This document shows, piece by piece, positions 42,942 to 51,554 of a DNA stretch of 64,000 bases (within the stretch, counting starts at the first letter, position 1; each line of letters begins with the position of its first letter). This DNA is from URNF01 sp045634325 (GTDB lineage: Bacteria > Bacillota > Clostridia > Oscillospirales > Acutalibacteraceae), in the NCBI GenBank assembly GCA_045634325.1, contig JAZRAA010000016.1, positions 62,001 to 126,000 of the forward strand, given 5' to 3'. The notes under the pieces are model-generated. The model was not told where the DNA came from, searched no databases, and was given only the letters and a program-made list of their open reading frames with translations. The position numbers were made by a program, and so were the translations under genes.

Positions 42942-42979
42942 AATCCGAACCCACCGCGTATTAGACGGAGGTTCGGATT
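42942..42979 (-). terminator. Terminator downstream of tRNA-Pro
   Basis: AATCCGAACC/GGTTCGGATT forms a 10-bp stem with an 18-base loop, followed on the minus strand by TTCTCTTTC. It lies on the island side of the tRNA, so the island supplies the tRNA's terminator. Confidence 0.65.
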
Positions 42980-42991
42980 ATTCGTGTTGGG

Positions 42992-43064
42992 TCGAAGTGA
43001 CAGGACTCGAACCTGCAGCATCCTGCTCCCAAAGCAGGCGCGCTACCAATTGCGCCACACCTCG
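42992..43064 (-). tRNA. tRNA-Pro (anticodon TGG), island integration site
   Basis: The acceptor stem CGAGGTG/CACTTCG (one G-T pair), D arm GCGCAATTGGTAGCGC, anticodon arm CCTGC-TTTGGGA-GCAGG (anticodon TGG) and T arm with GGTTCGAGTCC form a full cloverleaf. CCA is not encoded (ACCC follows). The 3' half-arm is repeated at 29177. Confidence 0.96.
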
Positions 43065-43167
43065 TTATGATTTTTTGTTATGCGGGAACGCACTTTGCAT
43101 TATAGGGGAAAATAAATGTTTTGTCAATTGTTATATGCATTTGTTGGGTGAATTTTGTAAATAAGTG

Positions 43168-43197
43168 TTGTTTTATTTGTATCATTTGGTGTATACT
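43168..43197 (+). promoter_or_regulatory. SigA-like promoter for the alkyltransferase-EamA run
   Basis: TTGTTT and TATACT spaced by 18 bases, 36 bases before the GTG start. Confidence 0.55.
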
Positions 43198-43233
43198 AAT
43201 TTTATATGTACATTTAGTTGAAAGGTGAGCGTT

Positions 43234-43554
43234 GTGGGGGTTTTCGAGAGAATTTATGCCGTGGTACAAACCATTCCGGCGGGGCGGGTAGCGACCTATG
43301 GACAGGTGGCTATGAAAGCCGGTAATCCGCGATGGGCGCGGGTGGTAGGGTATGCGTTGCACAACAATCCACGTCCCGGTGAAATCCCGTGTCATCGTGT
43401 AGTTAACCGTGAGGGACGGGTAGCGGATGCTTTTGCTTTTGGTGGCGGAGAAACACAACGTGCATTGCTCGAAGCAGAAGGAATTGTTTTTGAGGCCGAT
43501 GGGCATATTGATTTGAAAAAATATGGCGTCTTTCTTTTCGGACAGATGCTGTGA
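43234..43554 (+). CDS. MGMT-family alkyltransferase (DNA-binding domain only)
   Basis: This 106-residue protein is the C-terminal domain of O6-alkylguanine-DNA alkyltransferases: VQTIPAGRVATYGQVA, then IPCHRVVNREGRVA with the acceptor cysteine present. The N-terminal domain of full-length Ogt is missing, as in alkyltransferase-like proteins, but those usually lack the cysteine. The GTG at 43234 has AAAGGTGA 5 bases upstream and is preferred to the GTG at 43225. Confidence 0.88.
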   Translation: MGVFERIYAVVQTIPAGRVATYGQVAMKAGNPRWARVVGYALHNNPRPGEIPCHRVVNREGRVADAFAFGGGETQRALLEAEGIVFEADGHIDLKKYGVFLFGQML

Positions 43555-43577
43555 ACGTTTAGCAAAGAGGGAAGTAT

Positions 43578-44474
43578 ATGCAAAAAACAACCATAAAAGA
43601 ATTGCGTGGCACTATAGCACTATTGATTGCTGCGTGTGTTTGGGGCATTGCCTTTGTTGCGCAAAGTGTAGGTGCTCAAAAGGTGGGACCGTTTACATTT
43701 TTATGTCTGCGCTCGTTTTTAGGCGGCATCGTGCTGTTGCCGTTGATTGCTCTGCGTAGCACGAAAAAAGAGCAGAATAACACCGTGAAAGGTGGACACA
43801 CTTTGTGGATGGGCGGGCTGTTGTGCGGCTTTTGCTTGTTCATCGCTTCGTATTTTCAGCAAGCAGGCATTGCGTACACTTCCGTCGGAAACGCCGGTTT
43901 TATCACCGCTCTTTACATATTGATGGTACCCGTTTTGGGTTTGTTTTTCGGCAAGAAGGTGCAAGGCAGATTGTGGCTTTGCATTGGTTTGGCGGTGGTG
44001 GCATTATATTTGCTCACTATCAAAGAAGGGCTGCGTATTTCGGCGGGGGACAGTCTAGTGATGCTGTGCGCATTGGTGTTTTCGGGTCATATTTTATTAG
44101 TTGACCGTTTCTCGCCGCATGTAGACGGCGTGAAACTCGCCTGCATCCAGTTTTTTGTGGTGGCTTTGTTATCGTTGTTGCCGATGCTGTTACTGGAAAG
44201 ACCGCTGCTATCGGACGTGAAAGATGCTTGGTTGTCGATTGCGTATGCGGGCGTGATGTCCAGCGGTGTGGGGTATACCTTGCAGATTATTGGTCAAAAA
44301 TATACCCGTCCTGCTGTGGCGTCGCTGGTAATGAGTTTGGAATCGGTGTTTGCCGTCTTGGCGGGTGTAGTGGTGCTTGGTCAGATACCCAGCGTGAAGG
44401 AAGGTATTGGTTGTGCATTGATGTTTGCGGCTATTATTTTGGCACAAGTACCTGAAAAGAGGAAAGCGGCATGA
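43578..44474 (+). CDS. EamA-family (DMT superfamily) transporter 1
   Basis: The 298-residue protein has ten hydrophobic segments in two EamA halves (LLIAACVWGIAFVAQSVGA at the start; SVFAVLAGVVVLGQIPSVKE at the end). Such exporters move small metabolites; the substrate is unknown. It overlaps the next, related gene by 4 bases, so both are made together. Confidence 0.92.
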   Translation: MQKTTIKELRGTIALLIAACVWGIAFVAQSVGAQKVGPFTFLCLRSFLGGIVLLPLIALRSTKKEQNNTVKGGHTLWMGGLLCGFCLFIASYFQQAGIAYTSVGNAGFITALYILMVPVLGLFFGKKVQGRLWLCIGLAVVALYLLTIKEGLRISAGDSLVMLCALVFSGHILLVDRFSPHVDGVKLACIQFFVVALLSLLPMLLLERPLLSDVKDAWLSIAYAGVMSSGVGYTLQIIGQKYTRPAVASLVMSLESVFAVLAGVVVLGQIPSVKEGIGCALMFAAIILAQVPEKRKAA

Positions 44475-45367
44475 AGAAAACGTATCTCGCAATGCTTGCC
44501 GCTTTCGGTGGCAATTTTATCTTCGGCTTTAGTTTTTTGTTTAGTAAGACTGCCTTGGAAGTGAGCAGTCCGTCGGTATTACTTGCTTGGCGGTTCTTGC
44601 TTGCCTTTGTCGTCATGAATGTGGTGTTACTCACCGGCAAAGTCAAGGTTTCGTTTCGCGGGAAACCGCTTTTGTGGTTGTTGCTGATGGGGGCGTTTCA
44701 GCCGGTTTTATATTTTTATTTTGAAAATTATGGGTTGTTGTATTCCAACGCTACCTTTTCGTCGGTGATGATAGCACTGGTACCCATTGCTTCGTTGATT
44801 TTCGGAGCGTGTTTTATGAAAGAACGCCCCACGTGGTTGCAGACCTTGTGCAGTGTTGTCTCGGTTGGCGGTGTGATTTGGATGGCATTACGGCAAACTG
44901 CGAAAGGTGCGATTACACCACTTGGTATTGTATTGTTGGTTGGTGCGGTGATATCCGCTGTTGGTTTTAACGTTATCAGCCGCCGTAGTGCCGGGAAGGT
45001 GACCGCGTTTGAACGCACCTATATGATGTTTTTGGTAGGTGCTGTGGTGTTCGGTGTTGTGGCGGTTGCGGAGAATATACAGCAACCGTCTGCGTTGATT
45101 CTGCCGCTGGATGACGCTTCGTTTGTCATAGCGTTGCTGTATTTGGGTGTGATATCCTCTGTGGCGGCATTTTTGATGATAAACTATGCGAATACTTGGC
45201 TGCCGTTGTCAAGAGCGACTGTTTTTTCCAACGTTATCACGGTGGTATCGGTGTTTGCGGGCGTGGTATTGCTCAAAGAACCGTTTGATGTGTATATGTT
45301 GCTCGCTTCGGTTTTGATTGTGGGCGGTATTGCGGGTGTGCAGTATTTTTCAGCGTCGAAAAATTGA
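44471..45367 (+). CDS. EamA-family (DMT superfamily) transporter 2
   Basis: A second 298-residue EamA protein (GGNFIFGFSFLFSKTAL; VVSVFAGVVLLKEPFDVYM) is coupled to the first by ATGA overlap. The two may form a heteromer or two parallel exporters that arose by duplication. Confidence 0.92.
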   Translation: MKKTYLAMLAAFGGNFIFGFSFLFSKTALEVSSPSVLLAWRFLLAFVVMNVVLLTGKVKVSFRGKPLLWLLLMGAFQPVLYFYFENYGLLYSNATFSSVMIALVPIASLIFGACFMKERPTWLQTLCSVVSVGGVIWMALRQTAKGAITPLGIVLLVGAVISAVGFNVISRRSAGKVTAFERTYMMFLVGAVVFGVVAVAENIQQPSALILPLDDASFVIALLYLGVISSVAAFLMINYANTWLPLSRATVFSNVITVVSVFAGVVLLKEPFDVYMLLASVLIVGGIAGVQYFSASKN

Positions 45368-45392
45368 CAAGCGCCACGGACAGTGTTATGAT
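45364..45392 (+). promoter_or_regulatory. Strong promoter for the suf pair
   Basis: Perfect TTGACA, 17 bases, TATGAT, starting over the previous stop codon. Confidence 0.75.
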
Positions 45393-45422
45393 AATAGCGA
45401 TTTTATGTTTGGAGGAAGTTAC

Positions 45423-46148
45423 ATGCTCGAATTACGCAATGTTTCTTTCGTTGTGGAAGATGAAAAAGGAGAAGAAAAGGCCATTTTAAAAGATGTGTCT
45501 TTGAAGATAGAAGAACGTTTTGTGGCGGTAACCGGCCCTAATGGCGGCGGTAAATCCACCTTGGCAAAAATTATTGCCGGTATTTACACACCCACCTCGG
45601 GACAGATTTTATTTAACGGTGTGGATATCACCGAAAAAAGCATTACCGAGCGGGCACAGATGGGGATTAGCTATGCATTCCAACAGCCTGTGCGGTTTAA
45701 GGGTATCACCGTAAAAGATTTGATTACGTTGGCGGCAGGAAAAGAACTTTCGGTTGCACAAACTTGTGAATATTTGTCAGAGGTTGGTTTGTGTGCCAGA
45801 GATTACGTTAATCGTGAAGTGAATGCGAGCCTGTCGGGTGGCGAACTTAAACGTATTGAAATTGCCATGATTATGGCACGTGGTACACAGCTTACCGTGT
45901 TTGACGAGCCGGAAGCGGGTATTGACCTGTGGAGTTTTAACAATCTTATTCAGGTGTTCAAAAAAATGTATGAGAAAAACAGTGGCTCTATTCTCATCAT
46001 TTCTCACCAAGAGCGTATTCTCAATATCGCCGATAAAATCATTGTGGTTGCGGGCGGTAAAGTGAGCATGACGGGTAACAAGGACGAGGTGTTACCGTCG
46101 TTGTTGCAAGCGGAAAGCGTTTGTTCTGTTTTGACCGATAAACTGTAA
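45423..46148 (+). CDS. sufC: SufC-type Fe-S assembly ATPase
   Basis: This 241-residue ABC ATPase has Walker A GPNGGGKST, the signature LSGGELKR, and Walker B TVFDEPEAGIDLW, which is the SufC form. It powers Fe-S cluster assembly with its SufB/D partner. The start at 45423 has GGAGG upstream. The next gene, 14 bases on, is the only SufB/D homologue present. Confidence 0.93.
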   Translation: MLELRNVSFVVEDEKGEEKAILKDVSLKIEERFVAVTGPNGGGKSTLAKIIAGIYTPTSGQILFNGVDITEKSITERAQMGISYAFQQPVRFKGITVKDLITLAAGKELSVAQTCEYLSEVGLCARDYVNREVNASLSGGELKRIEIAMIMARGTQLTVFDEPEAGIDLWSFNNLIQVFKKMYEKNSGSILIISHQERILNIADKIIVVAGGKVSMTGNKDEVLPSLLQAESVCSVLTDKL

Positions 46149-46162
46149 AGGAGGCGACTTGT

Positions 46163-47080
46163 ATGGATGATATTCAAAAAAATCTGTTGCGCGAAATCGC
46201 GGATTTACATGAAGTGCCGGAAGGTGCTTATAATATACGTGCCAACGGACAGTCGGCAGGTCGTCGTTCCACTGCGAATATTGAAATTATTACCAAAGAG
46301 GACAAGCCCGGTATTGATATTCGTATTGCTCCCGGTACCAAAAATGAAAGTGTGCACATTCCGGTTGTGCTCAGCGAGAGCGGCTTGAAGGAAATGGTGT
46401 ATAACGATTTTTATATCGGTGATGATGCTGACGTGGTGATTGTTGCGGGTTGTGGTATTCACAACTGCGGCGAACAAAGTGCCGAACATGACGGTATTCA
46501 CACGTTCTTTGTGGGCAAGAATGCCCGCATTAAGTATGTGGAAAAGCATTACGGCGATGGCGATGGCAGCGGGGAACGCATTATGAATCCCACTACCGTG
46601 GTGCATATCGCCGAGGGTGGCTATATGGAGATGGAAACTACCCAAATCAAAGGTGTGGATTCCACTAAACGCGCGACCCGCGCAACCATTGCAAAAGATG
46701 GCACGCTCATTGTACGAGAGAAGATTATGACACACGGCAAACAGTTTGCCGAGACAGATTTTGAGGTGGATTTAAACGGCGAAAATGCGGGTGCACATGT
46801 GATTTCCCGCTCGGTTGCCAAAGATACCTCTCATCAACTGTTTTTGTCCAAAGTCAACGGCAACAACCGTTGTAACGGCCATACGGAGTGTGATGCCATT
46901 ATTATGGACGACGCGAGTGTGGCGGCTATTCCGCAAATCACCGCCAATCACGTGGAAGCCAGTCTCATTCATGAAGCGGCAATCGGCAAAATTGCGGGCG
47001 AACAACTCATCAAATTGATGACGCTTGGCCTAACCGAAAAGCAGGCGGAAGAGCAGATTGTCAGCGGATTTTTGAAATAA
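46163..47080 (+). CDS. SufB/SufD-like scaffold protein (single, short)
   Basis: The 305-residue protein has the beta-helix core of SufB/SufD: GCGIHNCGEQSAEHDGIHTF, DASVAAIPQITANH and HEAAIGKIAGEQL at the C-terminus. It is much shorter than SufB (about 470). No SufD, SufS or SufU follows. With SufC this is the two-gene minimal SUF-like (SMS-type) arrangement found in many anaerobes. Confidence 0.88.
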   Translation: MDDIQKNLLREIADLHEVPEGAYNIRANGQSAGRRSTANIEIITKEDKPGIDIRIAPGTKNESVHIPVVLSESGLKEMVYNDFYIGDDADVVIVAGCGIHNCGEQSAEHDGIHTFFVGKNARIKYVEKHYGDGDGSGERIMNPTTVVHIAEGGYMEMETTQIKGVDSTKRATRATIAKDGTLIVREKIMTHGKQFAETDFEVDLNGENAGAHVISRSVAKDTSHQLFLSKVNGNNRCNGHTECDAIIMDDASVAAIPQITANHVEASLIHEAAIGKIAGEQLIKLMTLGLTEKQAEEQIVSGFLK

Positions 47081-47095
47081 ACCGGGGAGAAACGT

Positions 47096-47788
47096 ATGCT
47101 TGGTGTTTTAGTGAATATGGTGGCGGGGGTGCTTGGCAGCACCATCGGACTGCTGTGTAAAAAGGGCATCCCCCAAAAAGTATCCACCGTGTTGATGTCG
47201 GGTGTCGGCTTGTGTGTGGTATACATAGGCATTGACGGTGCTTTAGAAGGCAGTAACACGGTGGCGTTGGTATTGGCGATGGCTTTGGGCGCTTTTCTGG
47301 GTGCTGTGCTGGACATTGACGGCGGTCTTAACCGACTGGGAGACAAGGTGACGTCTGTGTGTCGTGCGCGCAGCGGACAATTTTCTAACGTCGGTGAAGG
47401 ATTCGTCAGCGGAACATTGTTGTTCTGTGTGGGTGCTATGATGGTGGTCGGCTCTTTGGAAGCGGGTCTTACCGGCGATAATACCACGCTATATATCAAA
47501 TCGTTACTCGACTTTATTTCTTCTATGGTACTGTCGGTGACGCTCGGCGCAGGCGTGATGTTATCTGCTCTTGCGGTGGGTGTATTGCAAGGCAGCGTTG
47601 TGCTGTTATCAGGCGTTTTACAACCGTTACTCAGTGATATGGCGATTGCGGAGATGACCTGTGCAGGCTCGGTGATTATTTTCGGTTTGGGTTGTAATAT
47701 GCTGGGATTCGGCAAAATTAAGGTGGCGAATTTGTTGCCCGCCATTATATTGGCGCCGTTGTTTGCGGTGCTGTGCAGTTGGATATGA
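47096..47788 (+). CDS. DUF554 membrane protein
   Basis: The 230-residue protein has about six membrane segments and the DUF554 start MLGVLVNMVAGVLGSTIGLL with LGAFLGAVLDIDGGLNRLG. It is possibly a transporter; substrate unknown. It follows the suf pair by 15 bases and ends at a shared terminator. Confidence 0.9.
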   Translation: MLGVLVNMVAGVLGSTIGLLCKKGIPQKVSTVLMSGVGLCVVYIGIDGALEGSNTVALVLAMALGAFLGAVLDIDGGLNRLGDKVTSVCRARSGQFSNVGEGFVSGTLLFCVGAMMVVGSLEAGLTGDNTTLYIKSLLDFISSMVLSVTLGAGVMLSALAVGVLQGSVVLLSGVLQPLLSDMAIAEMTCAGSVIIFGLGCNMLGFGKIKVANLLPAIILAPLFAVLCSWI

Positions 47789-47789
47789 T

Positions 47790-47821
47790 AAAAAGCTGTT
47801 TGCATAAGCAAACAGCTTTTT
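47790..47821. terminator. Bidirectional terminator, DUF554 versus phosphopantetheinyl transferase
   Basis: AAAAAGCTGTTTGC pairs exactly with its complement around ATAA; it overlaps the stop codon of the minus-strand gene. Confidence 0.93.
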
Positions 47822-48332
47822 ATGTTTCAAATACGATGGAGCATACGTATTCTTTCTGTATGATGGTTTGTGTCTGCAATCCGCATACAGCAGGGAGCAG
47901 GGCAGTTTCGTTTGCTGTGGGGATGGTTTGCAAACCGATGCCGATACCTTTACCGGTCAGTTTCGCATACGCTTCTTTTCGGGTCCAAACAGCAGCAAAG
48001 CGTGTGGGGTGGTCGCCAATATAGGCACATTCAGCGGCGGTGCATGTGCGCTCTAATGTTTTGGGGTGCGGTAGACGGATGCGTTCAACATCCGCACCGA
48101 CAGGTGCGGTATGCACAGCACAAAGCACCATATTGTCGATGTGACTAATACTGAAATGCAGTGGTACACTGTCGGTATACGGTTTTCCGTTTTTAGTATA
48201 AAGGATATGGATTTCCTGCGGAGGCATATCGCTTAGCTCCGACAGCATTTCGCGTGCCAATTGCACACCCGCTTGGTGCTGTTGTGCACGGGTAGGGCGT
48301 TCTATATCCAGTTGCAACAAACGGTACTGCAC
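47820..48332 (-). CDS. 4'-phosphopantetheinyl transferase, Sfp type (short)
   Basis: The 170-residue protein shows the Sfp motifs HFSISH, GADVERIR (metal site) and FAAVWTRKEAYAKLTGKG. It moves phosphopantetheine from CoA to carrier proteins. It is shorter than Sfp (about 224) but holds all motifs. It could serve fatty-acid ACP, or a peptide or polyketide synthase encoded elsewhere; none is in this window. Confidence 0.9.
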   Translation of the reverse strand: MQYRLLQLDIERPTRAQQHQAGVQLAREMLSELSDMPPQEIHILYTKNGKPYTDSVPLHFSISHIDNMVLCAVHTAPVGADVERIRLPHPKTLERTCTAAECAYIGDHPTRFAAVWTRKEAYAKLTGKGIGIGLQTIPTANETALLPAVCGLQTQTIIQKEYVCSIVFET

Positions 48333-48399
48333 GGTGCCACCTCCTTTTTTGACAGTGTACCATATATTTTTCCGTTTGTCATTTTTTTCTTACAGATGA

Positions 48400-48428
48400 T
48401 TGCAAATTTTCGAAAAATCGTGTATGAT
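48400..48428 (+). promoter_or_regulatory. SigA-like promoter for dut-maf
   Basis: TTGCAA and TATGAT spaced by 17 bases, 23 bases before the dut start. Confidence 0.65.
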
Positions 48429-48451
48429 AAAAAAGAATGGGGGGTATCCGA

Positions 48452-48892
48452 ATGCAATTGAAAATACAAAAAGTACGAGAAGGTGCTATATTGCCGGTGC
48501 GTGCTACTGATGGTAGTGCGGGTATGGATTTGCATGCGTGGTTGGAACAGCCGTTGACCGTTGAAGCGGGACAGCAGGTGCGTGTACCCACCGGTATTGC
48601 GATTGGATTGCCGCACAAAGAAACGGTGGCGTTGCTGTTTCCCCGCAGCGGACTGGCGGTCAAACACGGCATCACGCTTTCCAATTGCGTGGGTGTGATT
48701 GACAGCGATTACACCGGTGAAATCCAGGTGGGTATCATCAATCAAAGCGGGACGGCATATACCATACAACCGGGTGAGCGCATTGCCCAGATGGTGATTA
48801 TGCCGGTATTACTGCCGCAACTCGAATTGGTGGACAGCTTGGAAGAAACGGCGCGCGGAGCGGGTGGCTTTGGCTCGACGGGGAGAACTTGA
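48452..48892 (+). CDS. dut: dUTP diphosphatase
   Basis: All five trimeric dUTPase motifs are present in the 146-residue protein: TDGSAGMDLHA, PRSGLAVKHG, GVIDSDYTGEI, RIAQMVI and GAGGFGSTG. It removes dUTP and makes dUMP for thymidylate synthesis. The start at 48452 follows a G-rich ribosome site. It overlaps maf by one base. Confidence 0.96.
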   Translation: MQLKIQKVREGAILPVRATDGSAGMDLHAWLEQPLTVEAGQQVRVPTGIAIGLPHKETVALLFPRSGLAVKHGITLSNCVGVIDSDYTGEIQVGIINQSGTAYTIQPGERIAQMVIMPVLLPQLELVDSLEETARGAGGFGSTGRT

Positions 48893-49443
48893 TGAAAGAA
48901 ATTATTTTAGCGTCGGCATCTCCACGTCGGCGTGAGATTTTGGAGTTGGCGGGTGTGCCGTTTGTGGTGCGTCCTGCCGCCGATGAAACGTCTCCCGACA
49001 CCAAAGAACCTGCATTGTATGCGCTGCAATCGGCTAGAGCCAAATGCGAGGCGGTGGCGGCTCAATATCCCGATAGAGTGGTGTTGGGCGCAGATACGGT
49101 GGTTGTAGTGGACGGCACGATTTTAGGAAAACCCAAAACCGAACAAGAGGCAGTGGATATGCTGTTATCGCTTGGTGGTCGCACACATCATGTGCTGACG
49201 GGCGTATGGGTGTGTTCTCCCGCGCGATGTGACGGGTTTACCGAGAGCGCAGCGGTGGAGTTTTATCCCGTTACAGAGGAAGAAGCGAAAGCATATGTGG
49301 CGACGAATGAGCCGATGGATAAAGCGGGAGCTTACGCAATTCAAGGATACGGTATGCGGTTTGTGCGTGGCATTGTAGGTGATTTTTACACCGTAATGGG
49401 CTTGCCGGGCGCCAAAGTTTTGCGTTTCTTGGAGAAATTTTAA
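48892..49443 (+). CDS. maf: Maf-family nucleotide pyrophosphatase
   Basis: The 183-residue protein starts MKEIILASASPRRREIL and has the Maf marks VVLGADTVV, GKPKTEQEAVDML and GAYAIQGYG. Maf proteins hydrolyse non-standard or modified nucleotides and affect septation in Bacillus. Pairing with dut fits nucleotide-pool cleaning; the mre genes follow. Confidence 0.94.
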   Translation: MKEIILASASPRRREILELAGVPFVVRPAADETSPDTKEPALYALQSARAKCEAVAAQYPDRVVLGADTVVVVDGTILGKPKTEQEAVDMLLSLGGRTHHVLTGVWVCSPARCDGFTESAAVEFYPVTEEEAKAYVATNEPMDKAGAYAIQGYGMRFVRGIVGDFYTVMGLPGAKVLRFLEKF

Positions 49444-49492
49444 ATAATTCTATCGGTATTTTGAAAAAATAGGAAATATTTTTTTATTTGTG

Positions 49493-49521
49493 TTGAGATT
49501 TTTTTGAAGATGCTATATAAT
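49493..49521 (+). promoter_or_regulatory. Promoter for mreB
   Basis: TTGAGA and a perfect TATAAT spaced by 17 bases, giving a leader of about 65 bases before mreB. Confidence 0.65.
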
Positions 49522-49593
49522 AATATACTGCAAATTGCCAAGACTTTCCTTGTAAGAGGAGTTTACTATAGCGATTGAAAGGATGGAAGAGTT

Positions 49594-50607
49594 ATGTGGT
49601 TTAACAGAGGCGATATCGGTATTGACCTTGGTACAGCGAATACGCTGGTATATATGAGAGGCAAAGGCATTGTCATGCGCGAACCGAGCGTTGTGGCGGT
49701 TGACCTAAAACGTGACGAAGTGATGGCGGTGGGTAAAGAGGCCAAAGAAATGATTGGTCGTACTCCCGGATCTATCTCTGCTATCCGTCCGCTCAAAGAC
49801 GGCGTGATTGCGGATTTTGACGTCACGGCGGCGATGTTGCGCCATTTCATCAAAGCGGCACTCAAATCCACTTGGGCGCGTCGTCCGCGCATTATCGTGT
49901 GCATTCCCTCCGGTGTTACCGAAGTGGAACGTCGTGCGGTGGAAGATGCTGCCAGACAAGCGGGTGCTAAGGACGTTGAATTGATTGCTGAACCGATGGC
50001 GGCTGCTATCGGTGCGGGGTTGCAGGTCGAAGAAGCTGCCGGTTGTATGGTGGTGGATATCGGCGGCGGCACCTCTGAAATCGCTGTTATTTCGTTGGGC
50101 GATATCGTGGCTTTCTGCTCGGTGCGTACTGCGGGCGATGATTTTGATGATGCTATCATTTCGTATATCAAAAAGAAATATAATCTGCTCATCGGTGAAC
50201 GTACCGCTGAGGATATCAAAATCAACATTGGCTCCGCTTTTGCAGATTCTGCAGAAGGTGAAATGGATGTTAAGGGTCGCAACTTGGTAGACGGTTTGCC
50301 CAAGAACATCACCATCACTGCTGATGAAGTGCGGGAGGCATTGGCTGACCCTGTTACCATCATTGTGGATGCCATTCGTTCTACTTTGGAGAGAACCCCG
50401 CCCGAGTTGTCTGCTGACATCATCACCAATGGTATTATGTTGACCGGCGGTGGTGCGCTTTTGCGTGGGTTGGATAAACTCATTTCGCATGAAACCGGGA
50501 TGCCGGTGCATGTGGCGGAGGATGCGCTCGATTGCGTGGCTACCGGTACAGGTAAATGCCTTGACATCGGTATGACCAGCAATTTCCGTTCCAACCGCAG
50601 ACTGTGA
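49594..50607 (+). CDS. mreB: Rod-shape actin homologue MreB
   Basis: The 337-residue protein has the actin-fold phosphate loops IGIDLGTANTLVY and VVDIGGGTSEIAVIS, and the MreB end MLTGGGALLRGLDKLIS. It polymerises under the membrane and guides wall elongation. It heads the mreBCD-PBP2-minD cluster; a hairpin with T-rich tail follows and may lower expression of the later genes. Confidence 0.96.
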   Translation: MWFNRGDIGIDLGTANTLVYMRGKGIVMREPSVVAVDLKRDEVMAVGKEAKEMIGRTPGSISAIRPLKDGVIADFDVTAAMLRHFIKAALKSTWARRPRIIVCIPSGVTEVERRAVEDAARQAGAKDVELIAEPMAAAIGAGLQVEEAAGCMVVDIGGGTSEIAVISLGDIVAFCSVRTAGDDFDDAIISYIKKKYNLLIGERTAEDIKINIGSAFADSAEGEMDVKGRNLVDGLPKNITITADEVREALADPVTIIVDAIRSTLERTPPELSADIITNGIMLTGGGALLRGLDKLISHETGMPVHVAEDALDCVATGTGKCLDIGMTSNFRSNRRL

Positions 50608-50630
50608 TAGCGAACATTTTCTAGGTTTTT

Positions 50631-50668
50631 AAGCGGGGGACGGCGGTCGCCCGCTTTTCGCCTTTTTA
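50631..50668 (+). terminator. Terminator-like hairpin between mreB and mreC
   Basis: AAGCGGG/CCCGCTT stem with a GC-rich 12-base loop, then TTCGCCTTTTTATCC. It may be a partial terminator letting mreB be made in excess of mreCD. Confidence 0.5.
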
Positions 50669-50700
50669 TCCTTTTGATTTTTTGAGTGGGAGGTGTGTCG

Positions 50701-51534
50701 GTGAAACACTTTTTTAAGACTGTTGGTTTTAAAATTTTAGGTGGGATAGCGCTGCTGTTGGTGGGCGTGATGATTTATGCCGCATCCAGTGTGGGCGTAT
50801 CTACTTTTATTGCGTCTGCCGCGGGTGTACTGGTGACACCTTTACAAACGGCGGTGACGGCAACCTCGGATTTTGTTTCCGGCTTGTTCACCGGAACAAA
50901 GGATTTAAAAGCGCAGGTGGATGCGCTCACTACGGAAAACCGCGAACTGCGTGAGCAGGTTGTGGATTATGATGAGATAAAAATACAAAATGACTGGTAT
51001 AGCCAAATTCTCAGTTTGCACGAAGAAAATCCCGACTACACCTTTGCGGACGGCAAGGTGATTACCATGGACCCGTCCGACCCGTTTTGCAGTTTCTCCA
51101 TCAATGCGGGTTCTGCAGTGGGCGTTGAGGCCGGTGACCCCGTGGTGACCGCCGACGGTTTAGTTGGTATTGTGGAAGAGGTCGGTTTGACCTACAGTAA
51201 AGTACGCACGGTTTTACATCCCAACTTGAAAGCCAGTGCTTCTATCAGCCGTACCGATGAAAGCGGATACACCGGCGGTTCACTCACATTGGCACAACAG
51301 GGTGTTTTGCGTATTAATTATCTGGAACGGTCTTCTTCGGTTGTCAGCGGCGACTTCGTCGTGACTTCCGGTTTGGGCGGCGTTTTTCCGTCGGGGTTAT
51401 TGATTGGACGTGTGACGTCCGTTTCTCCTGACAGCGATGGTATGACGTTGTACGGTTTGGTGGAACCGTTTGTGGATATTAAAAATTTGAAACGGGTTAT
51501 GGTGATAACTTCGTTTGACGGCCAAGGCGAATAA
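50701..51534 (+). CDS. mreC: Rod-shape protein MreC
   Basis: The 277-residue protein has one N-terminal membrane segment, a coiled coil (LKAQVDALTTENRELREQVVDYDEI) and the beta-domain with INAGSAVGVEAGDPVVTADGLVG. It links MreB to wall synthases outside the membrane. The GTG at 50701 is used because GGGAGG lies 7 bases upstream. Confidence 0.95.
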   Translation: MKHFFKTVGFKILGGIALLLVGVMIYAASSVGVSTFIASAAGVLVTPLQTAVTATSDFVSGLFTGTKDLKAQVDALTTENRELREQVVDYDEIKIQNDWYSQILSLHEENPDYTFADGKVITMDPSDPFCSFSINAGSAVGVEAGDPVVTADGLVGIVEEVGLTYSKVRTVLHPNLKASASISRTDESGYTGGSLTLAQQGVLRINYLERSSSVVSGDFVVTSGLGGVFPSGLLIGRVTSVSPDSDGMTLYGLVEPFVDIKNLKRVMVITSFDGQGE

Positions 51535-51554
51535 TAACAAAGGGGGACAAAGCG

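Larger units (their letters stand above)
29177..43008. mobile_element. 13.8-kb integrated island at the 3' end of tRNA-Pro
   Basis: Direct repeats derived from the tRNA-Pro 3' end flank the segment in the same orientation, which is the classic layout for an island inserted at a tRNA gene. A large serine recombinase is at the left edge; TnpV and DUF6809 genes are at the right edge. The inner part (about 31-42.1 kb) is clearly richer in A and T than both flanks and carries restriction-modification and other defence-like genes. No conjugation or replication genes are visible, so movement would depend on the recombinase and perhaps a helper. Confidence 0.75.

Noticed and set aside
42919..43164. 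Plus-strand frame EVTGLEPAASCSQSRRATNCATP
   Set aside because: This is the well-known false protein made by translating the reverse of a tRNA gene; here it is tRNA-Pro.
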